Origin: Neoceratodus forsteri
Taxonomy: Eukaryota; Chordata; Ceratodontiformes; Ceratodontidae
Length of the DNA stretch: 64,000 nucleotides
Assembly: GCA_016271365.2 (NCBI GenBank)
Contig: CM028130.1
Span: forward strand, 465,591,501-465,655,500
Direction: 5' to 3'
The translations under genes were made by a program, and so were the position numbers. Within the stretch, counting starts at the first letter, position 1; every line of letters begins with the position of its first letter. Of the stretch, positions 10,491 to 21,374 are shown piece by piece. The notes beneath the pieces are model-generated. The model was not told the DNA's origin and did not search any database. It was given only the letters and a program-made list of their open reading frames with translations.

Positions 10491-11190
10491 TAGTAGTAGT
10501 AGTTAGTTTTATTGTTCGACAATATAGCCATTACAAATAACAAAAGAAAGCATTAAAATATTAAATAATAAACACGGTTAAAAAATACCTTGTACAGCAT
10601 TACATAGAGCTTATTGCACAGTAAGTAAATACTCACAGAGTTATTATACAGTAAATGCTAATGTAAATAATTTGAATTGCACAAACATCCATACATATGG
10701 TGCTGAATTCACAAAATGGTTTGAGCCTTTCATGCTTTCAGTGAGACCATAGAGTAAATATATTAACAAGATTGATCTTAATATACAGTATTCCATAATA
10801 AAAAAATGCACTTATTGGTCAAACATGTGGACCTTAAAACATTGATGTTCTTACCATAAGTAAATTATGTAAATGTCAAGAGTAAATTAGTTCTAAACCA
10901 GATCAGGATTTGTAACTGGCTCTTTGTTAAGATAAGCAGATCAGTTCCTCCATCCGTCAGAGGCTGTCCAATTATGTACATCCTTCTTTGCTCAATTATT
11001 TTGAGTAGGGAAACCATGGATCTCAATATTATGGGATCAACAGATGTGAATAAATATATCAATAGCTGTGTGGGCTGATAATTTTGTTGACTTAGTATGT
11101 TTCCTAGCAGAGAGGTCCTACATTTTTCATAAAGAGGGCACAAGACTATTAAGTGCAGCAAATTGTCTTCACCCAGACCACACTTACACC
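10491..11190 (-). mobile_element. 700-bp LINE fragment nested in CR1-B
   Basis: The insertion is flanked by an 11-bp direct repeat, CTCTTGTGGAG, at 10480-10490 and 11190-11200. Removing it restores the CR1-B frame region ACTCTTGTGGAGTGGGATC. It reads on the minus strand and ends in a CTA-trinucleotide tail at 10491-10503. The encoded piece is an ORF2 C-terminus with a Cys-x-Cys, His, Cys cluster (CKCGLGEDNLLHLIVLCPLY), a common C-terminal zinc motif of LINE proteins. The clade is not determined. Confidence 0.85.
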
Positions 11191-11914
11191 TCTTGTGGAG
11201 TGGGATCACATGAGCCCTTCTCCAGTCTTCTGGGACCTCTCCTGTGCTCAGAGACTCACTAAACAGTTCTGATAATGGCTCTGCTAGTTCCACCCTTAGC
11301 TCCTTTAGTACCCTGGGATGTGTGCCATCAGGTCACATTGCCTTGTCCACCCTGAGCTTAGCAAGTTCTTGTAGGACCCTTTCTTTTGTGAAGGGACTAG
11401 TGCACACCTCCCTCCCCTCTGTGTCCATGGTGCTGAGCTGTGATCCCTGCCCTACCTTCTGCTCAGTAAATACTGAGCAGAAGTATCTATTTAGGATAAA
11501 TGCTTTTACATGGTCCTCCTCCTCCTCACACGCCCCCTTATCCCCTTTGATCTCAGCAATACCCCCTCTGGACTTTCTCCTTTCACTAATGTATCTATAG
11601 AAAGTCATATCACCTTCTTTTACTGTTCCTGCTAGTGTTTCCTCAGTTTGGCCCTTTGTCTGCCTTGCTGCCTTCCCTTAGGAAAGTTTGATATGCCTCC
11701 CTATCTTCATCCCGTTGCATTCCCTTATATTTCCTGAAGGCCAGCCTTTTGGATCTGATCTTTTCTGCTACTGTTTTTGAAAACCAAAGTGGTTTTCTTC
11801 TCCTTTTGCATTTCCTTTTCTCTCTAACACAATGGGATGTTGCTTCAAGTATTGTGTCCTTAATACTTGCCCTCTTTGCCTATACCCCCTCACCTGTATT
11901 TCTTCTTGCCAGGG

Positions 11915-12700
11915 CTAACTTAACTCTGTTGGCCATCTTATCAAAGTCAGCTCCTCTGAAGTCAAATATTTTTTTGCCTTGGAATGGGATGATTTAGTTC
12001 TAGTGGCCAAATTGAACCATACCATGTGATGGTCACTGGCCCCCAGGTGACCTTCTACCTGGAGATCTGTAATCCTTTCCCTGTTAGTCAGTACTAGATC
12101 TAGGATAGCCCTGTCTCTTGTGGGTTGTTGTACTAGTTGTTTGAGCCCCCTCCCCCGCAGGGAATCCACTATGTGTCTAGTTCTGGCAGATGTTCCTGCT
12201 GGTACTGACCAATCTGTATCTAGCATGTTGAAGTCTCCCATTATCAGAACCTCCCCCTTAGCTGTCATGTTTTGTATATCTTCTAACAGTAATGTGTCTA
12301 TGCCCTCACCCTGGTCTGGAGGCCTGTAGATAACCTCAATTTGTATGGCTGTCCCATTTCCTGTTTCCAGGGTGACCCACAGTTCTTCTGGCTCCTTATG
12401 TGTATTCTGAAATTCTGTAGCTTTGATATTTTCATTGACATAAAGAGCCACTCCACCCCCTCTTTTTGTACCTCGGTCTCTTCTGACCAGTACATAGCCA
12501 GGTACTGAAATCTCCCAAGTGTGGTTACTGGTGAACCATGTCTCGCTAATGGCTACTATGCCCAGTTTAGCCTCTGTCATTATTGCCTGCAGGTCTGGGA
12601 TCTTGTTTCCTAGACTGCGAGCATTTGTGTACATGATTTTCCACTGGCCAGATTTTGATGTGTTGGTTGTTGGGCGAGGTCTGGTGTTTTCTCTGTGCAT
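11915..12700 (-). CDS. CR1-B ORF2 endonuclease, long open frame
   Basis: This is the best-preserved CR1 endonuclease in the window, within one uninterrupted 308-codon frame (11915-12841). It has the usual order: YTNARSLGNKIPDL at the start, AISETWFTSNH (catalytic Glu), VRRDRGTKRGGGVALYVNE, the GDFNMLDTDW loop with catalytic Asp and Asn, and GASDHHMVWF with the final Asp-His pair. All key residues of the AP-endonuclease fold are present. The codons before about 12750 are probably upstream of the true start; I set the domain at the first recognisable strand. The RT downstream is broken, so no active protein is expected. Confidence 0.85.
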   Translation of the reverse strand: MHRENTRPRPTTNTSKSGQWKIMYTNARSLGNKIPDLQAIMTEAKLGIVAISETWFTSNHTWEISVPGYVLVRRDRGTKRGGGVALYVNENIKATEFQNTHKEPEELWVTLETGNGTAIQIEVIYRPPDQGEGIDTLLLEDIQNMTAKGEVLIMGDFNMLDTDWSVPAGTSARTRHIVDSLRGRGLKQLVQQPTRDRAILDLVLTNRERITDLQVEGHLGASDHHMVWFNLATRTKSSHSKAKKYLTSEELTLIRWPTELS

Positions 12701-13247
12701 CAAATGGGGAGCCGGACCTTTTTCCTTACCTGGCGATGCAAATGAACTACAAACATGCTGAACTCCTGTTTGATGACTAGCTGAGGGGGGGAGGGGTGTT
12801 CTTCCCATTCGACGTATCAGGTGCTGCACCCCTCTCATCATTTGCTAGTTTAAATATTCTGCAAAGACATCAAACTTCTGCTCCAATGTACTGACTCCCG
12901 CCTTAGTCAGATGAAGTCCATTACATAGAAACATAGAAACATAGTATTTGACGGCAGATAGGGACCGCTTGGCCCACCCAGTCTGCCTATTTCCCTACCT
13001 AGTGGATAAGCTGCAGATCTTAGTTAACCAGCAGCCTACTTCTTCCTACCCCTACCCCCTAGAATTGCCTTATGACTGTCCCATGCATGCTTGAATTCCA
13101 CCACTGTTTTGACTCCACAACCTCCTCCAGGGCCGTTCGGCCATCCACAACCCTCTCTGTGAAAAAATAACTTCCTAAATTACCTCTAGGCCGCCCCCAT
13201 CTTCAAATTGTGCTCCCTTGTTCTTGCACACCTCTTTTTGAAAGATG

Positions 13248-15180
13248 CTACCCTCTTGGATTTTGTTGATTCTCTTGAGGTACTTGAAAGTTTCTATCAT
13301 GTCCCCCTCTCCCTCCTTTCCTCGAGGCTATACATATTAAGCTCCTTAAGTCTCTCTTCATATCTTCCGGTTTCAGACCCTGCACCATTTTAGATGCCCT
13401 CCTCTGGACAGCTTCCATCCTGTCTATGTCTTTGCAGAGATTGGGTCTCCAGAACTGCACACAGTACTCAGATGGGGTCTCACCAGCTGTCTATACAGAG
13501 GATAATAACTTCCTGTTTTCTACTGGTGATGCCTCTCCTATGCATCAAGTATCCCCCAACCCTCCTTGCTCCCTCTCACATTGCTTGCCCACCTTTAGGT
13601 CATCTGATATGACTACCCCCAGGTCCCTTTCAATTTTTGTTGTTGTTAGTATCTCATCCCCCATTGTGTACTCTTCCCTGGGTTTTTGTTTCCCAGGTGC
13701 ATTACCTTACGCTATCTAGCACTGAATCTAAGCTGCCATACATCTGACCATTCCTCTAACCTTGCCAAGTTCCTTCTCATCCTTTCCACCCACCTTGTGC
13801 ATCAACTCTGTTGCAGATCTTTGTGTCATCTGCAAAGAGACATACTTTACCTTCTAGTCCCTCTGCAATGTCGCTTATAAAGACATTGAAGAGGACGTCT
13901 AATACTGAACCCTGAGTGCCCACTAGTAACCCACTTTCTTCAGAGTGGACTCCATTTACTATTACTCTCTGTGTCCTATTCTCCAGCAATTCTTTACCCA
14001 GGCTGTCATCTTGGGACCCACTCCCAGGCTGGCTAACTTGTATATTAATCTTTGTGTGGGACTGTGTCAAATGCCTTGCTAAAGTCTAGGTAGACCATGT
14101 CACAGCCCCTCCCTCATCTACTACTTTGGTCACCCAGTCAAAGAAATCTATCAGATTTGTCTGGCATGACCTTCCCGCTGTGAATCCATGCTGCCTTGGG
14201 TCTTGTGCCTCTCTGGCCTCTAGATACTCAACAATTCTTTCCTTCAGAAGTGATTCCATCATTTTCCTACCACTGAGGTTAAACTAACAGGTCTGTAGTT
14301 TCCTGCTTCTGCCTTGCTCCCACTTTTGTGAGAGGGTCACATCTGCCCTCCTCCAGTCCTCAGGTACCACCCCATCCTCCCATGATTTGTTAAAGAGGGT
14401 AGTCAGTGGTGTCACTAGTTCTACCCTTAGTTCTTTTAGAATTCTGGGATGAATCCCATCAGGCCCGTTGCTTTGTCCACCTTCAGTTTTAAGAGTTCTA
14501 TCAGAGACCCTTTCTTCTGTAAATGGGCTGGTATCAACTTCTGTATCCAGAGTGTTTCTACTGTTTGTTTAGGTACCTCCTCTTCCTGTAAATACTGAGC
14601 AAAAATATTTGTTTAGTATCTCTGCCTTTCACAGTCACCCTCTGCCCACCCTCCCTCCCCTTTATTAAGCCTCACTATCCTCCTTGGTCTTCCTTCACTC
14701 CTGATGTACCTATAAAAGGTTTTATCCCCCTTCTTAACTGAGTTGGCTATCTTTTCCTCGGTTTGGGCCTTTGCTGTTCTGACTGCCTTCCCAGCTTCCT
14801 TTTGCTTTAACTGATACAGTTTTCTGTCCTGCTCCTTCTGTGATTCCTTGTACTTCCTGAATGCTTTCTTTTTCTCTTGAACCTTCACTGTCATTTCCTT
14901 TGAGAACCATAGTGGTTTCTTACATCATTTCATTTTGTTTATTTGCTTCACACAAAGGCTTGTTACCTCTGTGATGGCAGTTTTTATTATTCCCCATTGT
15001 TCTTCCACCCCTCCTTCCTGCCCATTTGCTAGTGCATTCCTTAGGCACTCACCCATTTTGGCAAAGTCAGCCCTCCTAAAGTCCAGTACTTTTGCCTTTG
15101 TATGGCTTGACTCTATTGCTGTGTTTATTGTGAACCATACTGTTCGATGGTCGCTAGTTCCCAGATGGCTACCCACTTCT
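13248..15180 (-). pseudogene. CR1-C reverse transcriptase and linker, broken
   Basis: Remains of RT include VCLFADDTKICNRVD near 13840, VIVNGVHSEESG near 13940 and, upstream, the linker FRRADFAKMGECL near 15060. The N-terminal fingers are readable only in short pieces. Several frameshifts and stops are present. The order and spacing match copy D, where the RT is open. Confidence 0.85.
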
Positions 15181-15254
15181 ACATCTGTGATCCTCTCTTC
15201 ATCTCCATTTGAGAGAACCAGGTCTAGATTGTTCCCTCTCGGTGGGCTCCAATA

Positions 15255-15862
15255 CTAGTTGTCTAAAGCATGCCCCTGTGGGGCATCTAGAATAACCCCA
15301 CTCTTCGAAGTGGCTGCTGCAACTGCACTCCAGTTAACATCTGGCATATTCAGATCACCCATCAGCAATATCTCCCCTTTTTCTGCCATTCTAAGTAAAC
15401 TTTTTATCATTTCCTCCCCCTGAGAAGGGGGTCTGTATACAACCTCTGTGAGGATTGTGGTGCCATTGCTGGTCTCCAAATTTACCACAGTGCTTCTTCT
15501 CCTCCCTGTTTTCCCTTTTGTTCTGTTGCTTTGATTCCTTCCCTTATGTAAAGAACTACTCCTCCTCCTCTTTTACCCTCCCTGTCCCTCCTGTAGATAG
15601 TATATCCTGATATGTTTACATCCCAGTCATGGCTTTGTGTGTACCATGTTTCTGTGACTGCCACGATATCCAGATGTTCCTCCTCCATCAAGACCACTAA
15701 TTCAGGAAGCTTGTTACTCAGACTACGGGCATTGGTACTCATTGCTCTCCATTTTTTGATGGCTTTACCTTCTTTTGCAGCATCCCCCACTGACCTTTCT
15801 ACCTCGGTCTTTTTCTCATTTAGTATCCTGTTTTGTAGGGAGAGGCTGGGATTTTCCTGCAA
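15255..15862 (-). pseudogene. CR1-C endonuclease, two overlapping frames
   Basis: The N-terminal half (15482-15862) carries STNARSLSNKLPELVVL, AVTETWYTQSHDW and KRGGGVVLYIREG. The C-terminal half (15255-15488, another frame) carries VYRPPSQGEE and MGDLNMPDVNWS, where the usual GDFN reads GDLN. One frameshift near 15485 separates them. The catalytic Glu and Asp are kept. Confidence 0.85.
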
Positions 15863-15925
15863 GCTTATCAGTGCCTCCCCTTGACTAGTTTAAAAGCTTG
15901 CCAATGAAACATTTAAACCGATTGC

Positions 15926-16838
15926 TCAAAAGACTTGTTCCTTCCTGGACAGATGCAGACCATCCTGCCAGTATAGGCTGGTGTCCCTCCAGGTGGAACC
16001 CCAGTCCCCAATGAAGCCAAACCCCTGTGCTCCACACAATTTTTTCAACCATTCATTAAACTGCATGGTGCAAAGTACCTTTGCCTCACTCATGCCATTG
16101 TCAGGCAGCACCTCAGAGAAGGATACTGTGTGTGCTACTTGTCTTAGGCCCCTCCCCAATTCTACAAAATCCTTCTGCACTGCTCTAATCTCATGATGAG
16201 CCAAGTCATTTGTCCCTAGGTGGACAATGATGTCCAGCTCAGACGTGTAGCTGTTCTCGTGATCCTGAGGTTGCGCTTCCTGTCCCTCCAAGCCATGGCA
16301 CCAGGCAGGCACCTTACTTCAGTTTTCCCTGCTCCCCCCAGTTCTATCCCCCTAATAATTGAGTCCCCCACCAGGAGCTGCTTCCTTTCCTTGTGGTGTC
16401 CTCTGCCTCCTTCCTGTGGGCCTCCCTTGTGACAGTTGTCCTCAGCCTCCTTAGTCTCCTCTGCGGGTGCATCCATTGGGGAGCTATGCTCCCCCAGAAT
16501 GGTGTATGGATTGTGGAGTGGAACCACTGACTGGGTGTGCCTCTGTTCCACCATCCTCTCCCTCCCTGAGCCCACTGTGGTCCAACTGCTATGCTTTCTT
16601 CTCAACCTCTGAGGTAGTGGTGGTGGCTCTGGTGCTCCTTGGATGGGGGAGGTTCTCTTCCTACCATCCAGTGTGGCCTGGGGAAGGTTCCCTTACTACT
16701 GTCCAGTGTGGCCTGAAGACGGGCAACTTCTTCCCTCAGGGCAGATAGTTGTCTGCAAATAGGGCAGCATCTCAGCCTCCAGAAAGACTCCCGGAAGACT
16801 GCTGCCCCACAGCCATTACATTGCACTATTCCCCACAT
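15926..16838 (-). pseudogene. CR1-C ORF1: zinc finger and SGNH esterase, frameshifted
   Basis: The start codon is at 16838. The CNGC and CPIC pairs form the N-terminal zinc finger, followed by the helix SALREEVARLQATL. The esterase blocks are LLVGDSIIRGIELG (nucleophile Ser), then VHLGTNDLAHHE, then GFGFIGDWGSTW and DGLHLSRKE (Asp-x-x-His). Two frameshifts, near 16605 and near 16300, split it into three frames. All four esterase landmarks can still be read, so the domain was probably active in the parent. Confidence 0.88.
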
Positions 16839-17083
16839 GTTTATCTACTTTTTTTTTATTTTTTATGTGTGTGATTGGTTTGTTATATAGAAATATATAT
16901 ATTATACAATGTGTATGCTTATATTGTCAGTGCAGTGTGCTAGAGAGGATATGACAGTGATATGCACCTTGCACTCTTGAGAAATGATGTCAGAACCCCA
17001 GGTATAAAGGAACTATTTCCAGGGTGGGTGGGGTGAGGGTGGGAAGGGTTGGGCCAAAACCGTGCCCTCACAAAACAAAAATT

Positions 17084-17990
17084 TAAAGAACTTTCACTCC
17101 CCAAAACTGTTGCCAGTTACCTACAAATTTGTGTCCTGTTTCCTGGCACCAGCACTTGAGCCACATGTTTAGCTCCCCTATCTCCCATTCTCTGATCTTC
17201 TGTCCATCTGCCCCCCCCAGACTGGCAGGATCTCAGAGAAGGAGTTGCCAGATGAAATGAATGATAGTTTGTCACCCAGCCTGGTCAGGCATTCCTTGGT
17301 CTCCATAACTGACTGACTGGTGAGATTGTTAGTCCCTATATGTACCAGTATGTTGATGTTTTCTCCTGCTTCCTGTACAATTTTAGCAATGTGGTCAGTG
17401 CCTCTCCATGGTGATGTACCTGGGAGACATTTGACTATTACCCCCAGCTGGAGATAGGTATCAACTTCCCGAATCATGGAGTCTCCTATGATCAGAAGTT
17501 TTTGGGATTTCCTTTTTGCTTTTTTTGTTTTGGTTCCTGTTTTGGGTGAGTTTTGTTGTGCTAGTTCCTGTGCTGCAATGTCCTGCTCTGCAGTGTCCTT
17601 TGCCCCTTTGTTTGATTTCGTACATAGAGGCAGATACCTGTTTGTAGTTTTTATATGGTTTATGAAGGTTATATGTTGGAGAGCACCGAGTGATGGGGCA
17701 TCTGATTTTTCCTTCCTAACCACCTGCCAACCTCCCAGACCAGCTACCCTCTGCAGTCGAGGTGCTACTGTTGGATGTTGGGGAAATGGCAGGCAGTTCT
17801 TATAATATATTTCCTCCTGAATATGCAATTTGAGGTGTGCAATCTCTGCCCATGCTGCCTGGAGCTGAGCCCTTAGATCTTCAATGGCCCAGCATGTAGG
17901 ACAGTGTCCTAAATCCTCTATAACTGCCGTTTAGAAAAGTGTCCCGCAGTACCTGCAGTTAATAATATCCATTCCAGATAAGTTGCTGGG
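17084..17990 (-). mobile_element. CR1 copy B, ORF1 part (continuation beyond copy C)
   Basis: ORF1 of B starts at 17972 with CRYC and, after about 17 residues, CPTC, then a coiled-coil-like helix (LRAQLQAAWAEIAHLKL). One in-frame stop lies between the two cysteine pairs. The frame 17178-17828 then gives a Lys-rich linker, LLIIGDSMIREVD (esterase block I), VKCLPGTSPWRG and VHIGTNNLTS, with Asn in place of the family Asp. After a frame disturbance near 17178, HKFVGNWQQFWG leads to the break at 17084; the missing end GLHLTKAG is at about 12920. The two halves thus make one protein. Confidence 0.82.
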
Positions 17991-18631
17991 TTTATAACCT
18001 GGTATGAGTAATCAGAAGGAGGAAAATGAAAGCAAAAGTTTGATTTTGTGTTTTTTGGTTTTTGTATATTTATTTATTTAGAGTTTGGTAACCAGGGAAG
18101 CCCACTGAGACCAGTGGTCCCTTTTTCAGGGGCGATCCGGGATTAGTTACAGAGTACATAACTTGGCAACTTTACACAGTAGTCTTAGAAAAATACATTG
18201 AAGATTCAGTGTGTTCATACATAGTAGAATAGTGTAGGATGACATTTAGATAAAGTGCATAACAGGGAGTGTGATACATAGGAGCAACAGTAGAGCAGCT
18301 TTAGCTGAATGCTTAATTAGACATAAGGGGTACATAGATGGGTAGCAACATACATAAGTTTATAGTTTGTACATAGTCCACAATAGGGTACATCATTTGG
18401 CACAGAGAACAGAGGATGCCACTAGGCTAATAGAAGTGTAGGGCAGTTTCAAGGCACCTTAGCAGTGCATGTAGGGGAGTTATAGGGAAAGCAGTAGAAG
18501 TAGTCACCAGAGGTCATGGGGGGGGAACATTGACCCGGGGCTAACGGTTACAGCCACAGAGGCTCAGCTCCAGGAGATACGCTTTGAGGCCCGATTTAAA
18601 TGCTAGGAGAGAAGGCTTGTTGACTAGAGTT

Positions 18632-19922
18632 TCAGGGAGGGCATTCCATAAGAGGGGGCAGGATAAAGGAAAGAGCGCTTGTCTTGGTTGGTGCGAACCC
18701 GGGGGATGGCAAGGTGGCATCTAGCTGAGGATCGAAGGGTGCGTTGCTGGATCTTGGGGGTGAGTAGATCACACAGGTGAGGAGGAGGGCCAAGGGAGGT
18801 GAATTTGAAAGCCAGGCAGGCAGGGAGTAGGTCAGCTTGTGTGGGAGGGCCAGTTTAGGTCCGCTTAGGACTCGTGAGTGATGCCTCCTGGGGAGCGAGA
18901 GTAGTAGCAAAGCGAGCCACTTTATGGTAGGAGTGTGGTGAGCTTGTTGAGCCTGGTTTCTCAGACAGACTGCAGTAAGGGGCTCCATAAAGGATTGAAG
19001 GAGGAGATTGAGCTAAGTGATTGCACGACGAGCCCTCGCCAGAGGGAGTTTCCCAAACGGTGAGGAGGCCCATCTTCTGGTGGACAGTTCGGGTTAGGGA
19101 GATGATGTGTGATTTATAGTTTACTTCTTGGTCAAGGAGGACCCCTAGGTACTTGAACTGATCTAGGACCTCAACCCTCTTCCCTAGGGAGGAGGTGAGC
19201 TGGAGTAGATCACTTCTGTCAACGCCGAACCGTCTGGTCCCGAACAGGACGGCCTTGGTTTTGTCATCATTCAGTTTTAAAGAATTTGCAGAGAACCAGG
19301 CCTCAAGGTCAGAGAGACAAGCCTGCAGCTTGGTAGAGATGACATTAGGGTGGGGGTTGCTAAAGTAGACAATCGTGTCATCTGCATAGAGAATGAGGTT
19401 ACTAGGTCTGCGGTCTCCCCCAATGTTATTTATGAAGAGTGAGAATAGTAAAGGACCCAGGATCGAGCCCTGGGGTACCCCAGAGACCACAGGTCTTTCA
19501 CTAGATTGTGAGCCCCTCCATCGGACTTTCTGGGTTCTGTTGGACAGGTAGCTCTTGAACCAGGAGAAGGCATGTGCATCCAGGCCTAGTTGCCAGAGCT
19601 TAGAGAGGAGGAGTTCGTGGTTTACCGTGTCAAAAGCCTTGGATAGGTCAATGAATAGGGCGCCCGTTGGGAAACCTTGGTCCATGGCCTTGAGGATGTC
19701 GGATGTGAGCTGGATTAGGGCGGTGTCAGTGTCATGGCCTTTCCTGAACCCATGTTGTGCATCGGAAAGTAATAGGTGCTGTTCAAGGTAGTCCTGCAGC
19801 TGATTATGTACGAGCCTCTCCTGTACTTTACCAAGAGGGCTGAGGAGGGAGATTGGCCGGTAATTACCCACGAGGTCTCGGGGACCTTTTTTATGTACAG
19901 GGACAATAGTCAAGACCTCCAT
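18632..19922 (-). CDS. LINE reverse transcriptase, mostly open
   Basis: A 355-codon frame (18855-19922) carries the RT core in order: VGNYRPISLLSPLGK, AQHGFRKGHDTDTAL, GALFIDLSKAFDTVNHELL (first catalytic Asp), SGVPQGSILGPLLFSLFINN, and LILYADDTIVYF (the two catalytic Asp residues), then LKLNDDKTKAVLFG. After about 18860 a frame change carries the C-terminal thumb into 18632-18988. The RT upstream fingers (HDLLEPRLL, PLLINRSLREGTIP type) are in a different frame at 19922-20300. RT motifs are intact, but the polyprotein is not continuous. Confidence 0.85.
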
Positions 19923-20356
19923 TTGAGTGGGATAGTACCTTCGCGGAGTGACCTGTTGATCAGAAGGGTGACAGGATAGGCAATGGCCGTGGCGACTGCT
20001 CTCAGCAGTCTAGGTTCGAGAAGGTCATGCCCAGGGGAGGAGCTGGGATTTATTTTGAGGAGCAGTGGAAGTACAGCGGATGGTTTGACTAGTTTCAGAT
20101 GGAATTTGGGCCGTGGGAGGATACGGTCCCTAGCAATGTAAGGAGGGGACCCGGTGGAAGCTGTGGGCTGGGATCCTGAGGGATTAGAGAAGAAGTCCGA
20201 GAAGGCTTCTGCAACTGCCGAGGGGTCACTGGTCAGGGAGTTACTGACCAGAAGTGAGTCATTAGGTGAGTTTGTGGTACCCTTGAGGAGGGAGTTAATG
20301 TGACACCAAAATTTCTTAGGGTTACTGAGGTGACCTGTTTGGAGGTCCCTTAGATA

Positions 20357-21364
20357 CTATGATTTAGCCAGTTTAGAGGTTTTCTTGCAAAGGTTTCTCA
20401 GCTCCCTGTACTTCTCCCACTCAAGTGTGCTGCCAGAGGATTTGTATAGTCCCCAGGCCCTGTCTCGAAGTATCATGGTTCGCTTAAGGTTAGGGCTCAG
20501 CCATTTGTGGCACTTTCCCTGAACCCTTAGTTTCTTTCTTGGAGCGTGTAGGTTGGCAAGGGACAGGAATGAGTTAGAGAAGTAGTCGAGTGCCTCATCG
20601 AACGAGGGGAGAGAGATGATGGGGTTCCATTCGACAGTCCCCAGGGCTGAGCAGAAGTCTGCAGGGACAAATCTGCTAAAATTCCTGGCTTCTATGACTC
20701 GAGCAGGGGTTTTAGGAGGTTTATTGGACCAGATACGGAAAGTTGGAGAGTGATCACTCAGGGAGTCAGACATGATCCCAGCAGTGAGTATATGGTCAGG
20801 CAGGAGACTAGAGCCCAGCGCCATCAGGGAGTGGTTGCCATTTTTAGCATTGTGCCTGGTAGGGAGGTCAATGACTTGGGTGAGAGAGGAATCAAGTATT
20901 AGGTTCTTTGTCACGGGGGACCCTAGGACCAGCCAATTTAGGTTGAAGTCACCGAGAAGGATGACCTCCCCTAAGGGATGCTCCATGAGGGTGTTGATTA
21001 GGGGTTCTAGGGAAGCGACAGCTGAGTGAGGTGGGAGGTAGGCGCAACCTATGTAAAGGGGCTTAGTGTCACCAAGGAGCACTTTAAGGATCAAGATCTC
21101 GCTGTGCAGGTCACGAGAGGTGGGGTGATCGACCTGCGAGGCATTCAAGGTGGAGCTGAGGTAAATGAGAACCCCACCTCCTCTTTTTTTTCCCACTCTG
21201 TCCTTTCTGAAAACCTGGTAACCAGCTAGGTCCACTTCATGTGGGAGGATCTGGGGTTTGAGCCATGTTTCGGTGACAGCCAGTACATCAGGTTTGTACA
21301 GTGCTGTCCAGGTCTCCAGGTCATGAATTTTATGTCTTAGGCTACTGATGTTCATATGCACCAA
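20357..21364 (-). CDS. LINE AP endonuclease, open frame
   Basis: A 335-codon frame carries the endonuclease: VHMNISSLRHKIHDLETW at the start, AVTETWLKPQ (catalytic Glu), KKRGGGVLIYLSS, GDFNLNWLVLGSP and SDHSPTF at the end. The domain is complete and is followed by a Lys-rich linker toward RT, where a stop at about 20355 ends the frame. The leader with 2A is in the neighbouring frame, one base out. Confidence 0.85.
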   Translation of the reverse strand: MVHMNISSLRHKIHDLETWTALYKPDVLAVTETWLKPQILPHEVDLAGYQVFRKDRVGKKRGGGVLIYLSSTLNASQVDHPTSRDLHSEILILKVLLGDTKPLYIGCAYLPPHSAVASLEPLINTLMEHPLGEVILLGDFNLNWLVLGSPVTKNLILDSSLTQVIDLPTRHNAKNGNHSLMALGSSLLPDHILTAGIMSDSLSDHSPTFRIWSNKPPKTPARVIEARNFSRFVPADFCSALGTVEWNPIISLPSFDEALDYFSNSFLSLANLHAPRKKLRVQGKCHKWLSPNLKRTMILRDRAWGLYKSSGSTLEWEKYRELRNLCKKTSKLAKS

Positions 21365-21374
21365 CTTGAGTCCC

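Larger units (their letters stand above)
9253..11610 (-). pseudogene. CR1-B ORF2 reverse transcriptase, fragmented
   Basis: Reverse transcriptase of CR1-B copies element RNA at the nicked target. Readable pieces, from 5' to 3', are the N-terminal PEDWRRAHVIPLHKR near 11220, the catalytic block DVAYLDFNKAFYTVPHRRL near 10230, SSGVP near 10065, the FADDTKI motif near 9985, and the C-terminal MELNMYNLEQRRERGD with FFTERVVDAWNCLP at 9253-9528. Several frame changes and the nested insertion at 10491-11190 break the frame. The catalytic aspartates are still visible. Confidence 0.85.
9056..12922 (-). mobile_element. CR1 LINE, copy B, main part
   Basis: Minus-strand CR1. Its 3' end at 9056 has the ATGTTTCT-like octamer tail that CR1 elements use instead of poly(A). 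The ORF2 C-terminus, RT, linker and endonuclease follow rightward, then the last codons of ORF1. At 12922 it breaks off within the ORF1 esterase, just before GLHLTKAG, because CR1 copy C is inserted there. The rest of ORF1 resumes at about 17084. A separate 700-bp LINE is inserted at 10491-11190. B is a different subfamily from A, C and D: protein similarity is clear but the sequence differs throughout. Confidence 0.9.
12923..17083 (-). mobile_element. CR1 LINE, copy C, near full length, inserted into copy B
   Basis: About 4.16 kb, minus strand. The 3' tail at 12923 has three ATGTTTCT-type octamers. RT, endonuclease and ORF1 follow rightward, then a 5' untranslated region containing GGTATAAAGGA and a GGGTGGGTGGGGTGAGGGT tract also found in copy D. 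Both edges fall inside ORF1 of copy B: B stops before GLHLTKAG on the left and resumes in its esterase on the right. The 5' edge is uncertain by a few bases. Confidence 0.88.

Noticed and set aside
17178..17828. independent ORF1-only element at 17-18 kb
   Set aside because: Its esterase lacks exactly the C-terminal part present at the right edge of CR1-B; it is the same element split by CR1-C.
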